Source: Jaapia argillacea MUCL 33604 | Lineage: Eukaryota > Basidiomycota > Agaricomycetes > Jaapiales > Jaapiaceae | Reading direction: 5' to 3' | Length of the DNA: 64,000 nucleotides | Assembly (NCBI GenBank): GCA_000697665.1 | Contig: KL197725.1 | Coordinates: 231,567-295,566, forward strand | Shown here: one piece after another, positions 60,108 through 64,000 of the stretch | Layout: each line of letters begins with the position of its first letter | Position numbering within the stretch: the first letter of the stretch is position 1 | Notes under the pieces: model-generated | Database searches by the model: none | Seen by the model: the letters and a program-made list of their open reading frames with translations, nothing else | What the model was told of the DNA's origin: nothing | Program-made: the position numbers and the translations under genes

Positions 60108-60631
60108 TGGTGGTGGGAGGTGGAGTGGGTGAGTGGGTGTCTACTGAAGTCTGAAGATAGGCCTTGGTCATTGAGTGTGCGGGTGGGTCGAACTGTAGGA
60201 GAAGCGTTATTATTTGGTGTATCAGGTTCATTATCTTGTGTACTTACGATTTGTATTGCTTATATCTTGTTATTCTAATAATTTATTCACCCAAAGTCTC
60301 AAACATCCTCGCGCAGAGAAGCAATGAACAAAGTCCGTGGCTGTGTCGGCTTACGTAACCCGAGGCTCCTCAAGTTGATGTTGGAAATCACATCCCCTGG
60401 TGTTCCAGCCACTCCCGAATTTCTCGGGGAACACTGATCTTGGGCGTCTATGTCCAGCTTTTTGCTGCGCTCAGATTCTCGCACTAGCTCAGAATCTCTG
60501 CCTTTACCTGCTTGTCTGTGCATCGGGTCTGCTAGTACTGGGAAGGAATAACGCTTGAGCTCGGTCTTCGGATACGAAGTTCGCAGGGAGCAGAGGTTTA
60601 GCAGCAGTGATAGTGTGAGGAGGTTAGAAGG
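60108..60631. other. Intergenic region, upstream of metacaspase 2
   Basis: The last about 170 bp (from about 60470) is repeated upstream of the third copy at about 63690-63855, including GGTACTGGGAAGGAATA-like and ACGAAGTTCGCAGGGAG motifs. It is a duplicated promoter. Confidence 0.6.
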
Positions 60632-63373
60632 ATGTTGTCAACTCGTCCGAGCCACCTGAGCTTTGATAGGGATAATCTAGAGAGGGAGCACCATTTCGCG
60701 TTAAGTGGGGAATCGCCATATCCTAGGTGAGCCCTACGTTCAATTGTGTGGACTTGGGTTGATGGAAGAAGTGGTTAGGTCTTATCACGTTTCGTGAGTC
60801 CTTTGCTACTTGTGATGGAGTTGGGCTGACAGTGTGGGGAGAAAGACACTCGAACCGATCGTCGTTGTATATCCCACCGGAGATTGCACAGTTGGTTGGG
60901 TCGCCGGAACCTTACACTCATCATTATCTTCCACCTTCACCTGGACCGATCCTGCATCACCCTCTTCCTCTACATGAACCGAGTGGAGGCGTACCCTTCC
61001 CGAGGTTCAGTTCTGCTACTACTCAATTTGATCCTCAAGAAGCGGAGCCCCAGCAGCAAAGGCCGAGAGAGGTTTCGGATGCTCAGCGTCCGCGAGTGGG
61101 TTCTAGGGGTTTGAAATTGTCGAAACCTCATCCGCCACCTGTACAAACGCATCATGTGCTTTCGCATTCGCAACCGCAGTATCAGCCTGTGACACATCAT
61201 CCCCCACCTGCGCCACATTACCCGCCACCTGCGCCACATTACCCACCTCCTGCACCTATCAGACGAGTCGATTCTCGACCTCCTCAACCTCAACCTCAAT
61301 CGCGTCCTAATGCTTATATACGGCCTCCTTTGAATAGTTTGGGAGGAGTGAGAAAGTCTTTATGTGTACGTCTTTTCGTTTTTTCGTTTTGTTTGTAGCT
61401 GAGGTTGGTGGGGGCTTTGGGGAGAGCAGATTGGGATTAACTATACGGGGCAACCGGATGAATTGGTGAGTATATCCCTTTGTGATTTGGTGGGATGTTG
61501 TTGATAATGGTGGTTGACCGTAGAATGGATGTGTGAATGACGCGAGGAATGTTGATCAATTCTTACGGCGTGCGTGCTCTTTACTCTTTATCATTGTGTT
61601 GAACCTCCCAAGTTACATGCCCCTCTATCCTTCCTTCACCTACTGATCCTTCCTACCACTTCGCGACTCACTCGTCCCTCCCAACTCCCATCCCAACGTA
61701 TCCTAACCCTTCTTTTCCTTCACCTTGTATAGAAAGATATGGCTTCAACCGCTCCCATATGGTTCTCCTCGTAGATGAATCCTCGAACCCAAGAGAGAAA
61801 CCTACGAAACAGAATATGCTGGATGCGATGAAGTGGTTGGTTAGGGATGCGAAGAGGGGTGATTCGTTGTTTATACATTGTGTGTAGTTTGATTTCCCAT
61901 TAGCTTCTTCCAATCCTCGGCGGCTCGTTTACTCCTTTTCAATCACGCGCGCTGTGTGATTAATGCTGACATTTTCGGTTGGTGGCTGATATGTGGGTAG
62001 ATTCAGGACATGGAGGGCAGACGAGAGATTTGGATGGGGATGAAGCGTATGGTTATGATGATGGTAGGTGCAACTTTCTCTTCTCGTCCTCTTTATTCGT
62101 CTACGCATAGGCTGAAGAAGTTTGTAGTGATATACCCAGTTGACTCGGATGTGAACGGTTTCATAACTGATGATGTACGTTGCTTTTCTCCTCTTTTCGT
62201 GATTTGATTCGGGTTTGTGAAATATTTTGTGTCAATGTGCGTAGGAACTCAACACTTTACTCGTACGTTCCGTCAGGCTATCATTGCGGGGGAACTCGAG
62301 CCTCATGGAACGACGTTTTGGAGTACAGGTTAGACCTTTACCTGCGGGGTGTCGACTTACTGTACGTTGCAATCTTTCACCTCTCTTTTCGGTGCCCTCC
62401 ATAAAGCTGATATGGTCTCTACGCACTGGCTTTGATAGGCGCTTTTCGATGTAAGTTTACCCAATAACCGCGATCCTCGACGATGGAGGCTAATTGTAGG
62501 ACTCTTATCAAAAAGTCTTGTCATTCCGGCTCCGTACTCGGTACGAAATACTTGTATGCCTCACGGTTCGGCTCGTTTTGACGACGCTTTTGCTTGTAGA
62601 TTTGGTTTTCGGTGTACGTGACCTCCGTACTTTCTCGCTTCGAGACTGAGAGTTGGTTTGGTTGTGGTTGTGGTTAGTATGATGCCAATGGTAAACCAAC
62701 TGGGAGTTTGGTTAGCGATAAGTTCCGGGCGTTGAAGTCGTCTGCTGGTGAAGTGGTACGTCGATGTCACTCGTTATGGCTCTTGGGGCTTCCTTTGTTT
62801 TGCTTTGGGTGGATATTTTGGGCTTGACACGATACTAATCCTTGTTGATGTATCTAGGTCTGTTGGAGCGGGAGTAAAGACACTGGGACGAGCGCCGATA
62901 CCGTCGAAGGAGGAGTGGCTGTAGGTGCTATGAGCTTTGTATGTGTATATACGTTCTTCGTCGCTCATCCTCGGTGTCCATTTCTTCTTCTGAGGTTTGA
63001 GGACATGAACGGAATGCTGATAAATCTTCTCCGTAGATGTTCATGAAGCAACTCAGTTTGTGGCACTTTTCTCGACTTGTTACAGGATGCTGATTGATGC
63101 ACGGGTTGACCTTAGCTCAACAACCGAACATATCGTACGCTCAGTTGCTTCAAACTGTCGGGTGAGTTCCACTTCCTCTCCGAGAAAGACCTACTCGATC
63201 TAATGAGGTTCTAACATCGTGTCAGGCGGACTTTGAGGAAGCAGTATAGTCAACAACCACAGATATCGACTTCTCAACGAATGGTCAGTATCAAGTTTCG
63301 TGGAGTCTGTTCATGGTGTGATCGCTTACTCTCTGTGTGAATTTAGGACTTGAACGCTCCGTTCAAGATTTGA
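60632..63373 (+). CDS. Type I metacaspase 2
   Basis: Exon 1 (60632-60726, MLSTRPSHLSFDRDN) is conserved in the third copy. The junction to the next exon (about 60846-61365) needs a non-consensus AAAG acceptor, so this joint is unsure. Then 61430-61465, 61524-61569, 61733-61879, 62001-62063, 62128-62174, 62245-62262, 62329-62361, 62439-62450, 62516-62540, 62600-62613, 62678-62755, 62858-62938, 63037-63055, 63116-63161, 63226-63283 and 63347-63373. The prodomain is Pro/Gln/His-rich with an H-Y-P-P-P-A-P repeat. IGINYTGQPDEL, catalytic His in YSGHGGQTRD, Cys in SCHSGSV, and VCWSGSKDTGTSADT are present. It ends DLNAPFKI. Most exon lengths equal metacaspase 1, but an extra intron splits DEL|NGCVND. 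Confidence 0.87.
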
Positions 63374-63855
63374 TCTTATGTATGATGCTTCTTAGTGGGA
63401 AGAAGAGTCGATGATTTATTAGGGACTTTCTATCATTATTATCTTGTGATTCGTTCCATCGTGTCATTTCCCCGTCAAGTATCTGTGAATGAGGAGGCCT
63501 CAGCTTCTATCTTTTCCTTTGCCTTGTCAACTCGAATATCGTCCTCCATCTTCCTCGATGCCCAGGCGTGGGACTCTGACGTCACATCGCCCGCTTCTCC
63601 TCAACCATTGGAGTTGCTCATCTGGTCGTCGCGGCGTTGGGCTTCGTATCAGCTTCTGTGCCTTGTCAGTGTATGTCCAGATTCCTCCTGTGCTCTGGTT
63701 CTTGTACTGGCTCAGAATTTCAGCCTTTGTCTACTTATCTGTGCATTGGAACTGCTGGTACTGGGAAGGAATAGCTCTCGAGCTCGGTCCTCGAATACGA
63801 AGTTCGCAGGGAGTAGGCGATAATCAGCAGTGAATAGTGTGAGGAGGTCAGAAGG
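63374..63855. other. Intergenic region upstream of metacaspase 3
   Basis: The right part duplicates about 60470-60631. No separate gene is seen. Confidence 0.5.
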
Positions 63856-64000
63856 ATGTTGTCAACTCGTCCGAGCCACCTGAGCTTTGATAGGGATAAT
63901 TTGGAGAGGGAACATCATTGGGCGTTAAGAGGGGAATCGCCATATCCCAGGTGAGTCCCTGCGTTCCCGGTCAATTGTGTGTGGACTTGGGTTGATGGAA
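63856..64000 (+). CDS. Start of a third metacaspase-type gene (partial)
   Basis: Exon 1 at 63856-63950 encodes MLSTRPSHLSFDRDNLEREH, nearly identical to exon 1 of metacaspase 2, with the same 95-nt length and GTGAGT donor. The following intron also matches. The peptidase domain lies beyond the window, so the call rests on similarity to copy 2. Confidence 0.65.

Noticed and set aside
1-64000. CRISPR arrays, operons, bacterial signals
   Set aside because: Intron-rich eukaryotic DNA; the spaced repeats are minisatellites with diverged units and no unique spacers.

Overview
The window looks like nuclear DNA of a basidiomycete fungus, most likely an Agaricomycete. Genes have many short introns (about 48-60 bp, GT/YAG, a few GC-AG). 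Recognisable families are a U3 snoRNA-associated Utp16/Bud21-type protein, fungal TKL-like kinases, proteins resembling the Agaricomycete DUF6697 family, and type I metacaspases. There are no operons or prokaryotic signals. A 736-bp run of N lies at 29506-30241. All gene models were spliced by hand; reading phase was checked across every junction I report, but no transcript evidence was available.

Layout: (1) 1-9.5 kb is an ordinary arm: the 3' LTR of a gypsy-like element abutting a UTP16-type gene, then a convergent six-exon gene for a 2,282-aa low-complexity protein. (2) 10.9-14.4 kb is gene-poor DNA made of decayed repeats. (3) 14.5-39.7 kb holds four kinase-like genes (PK-A to PK-D). Two of them (PK-B, PK-C) sit in a large inverted duplication (arms about 16.95-24.0 and 32.05-38.3 kb). 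Each arm carries a kinase-like gene, a tandem hairpin array and a disordered coiled-coil gene (F1, F2). The 8-kb spacer has a DUF6697-like gene, a 182-bp MITE, a 2.26-kb TIR element, the gap and two minisatellites. (4) 40.5-52.6 kb holds two more DUF6697-like genes and a second, younger inverted duplication (arms about 44.7-47.7 and 49.3-52.6 kb), whose loop contains a collapsed fragment of the 2,282-aa gene. (5) 54.6-64 kb has a fifth kinase (PK-E) with an intact catalytic loop and a tandem metacaspase array: two genes plus the start of a third.

The most unusual content is the 14.5-53 kb cluster. Kinase-like genes that have lost the catalytic-loop aspartate alternate with DUF6697-like genes inside two palindromic duplications. 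All five kinase genes share one six-exon, phase-0 structure. Tandem arrays in both palindromes carry a hairpin whose stem changes are compensatory. Whether these parts act together is inference; the sequence shows only their shared origin, arrangement and repeated duplication.
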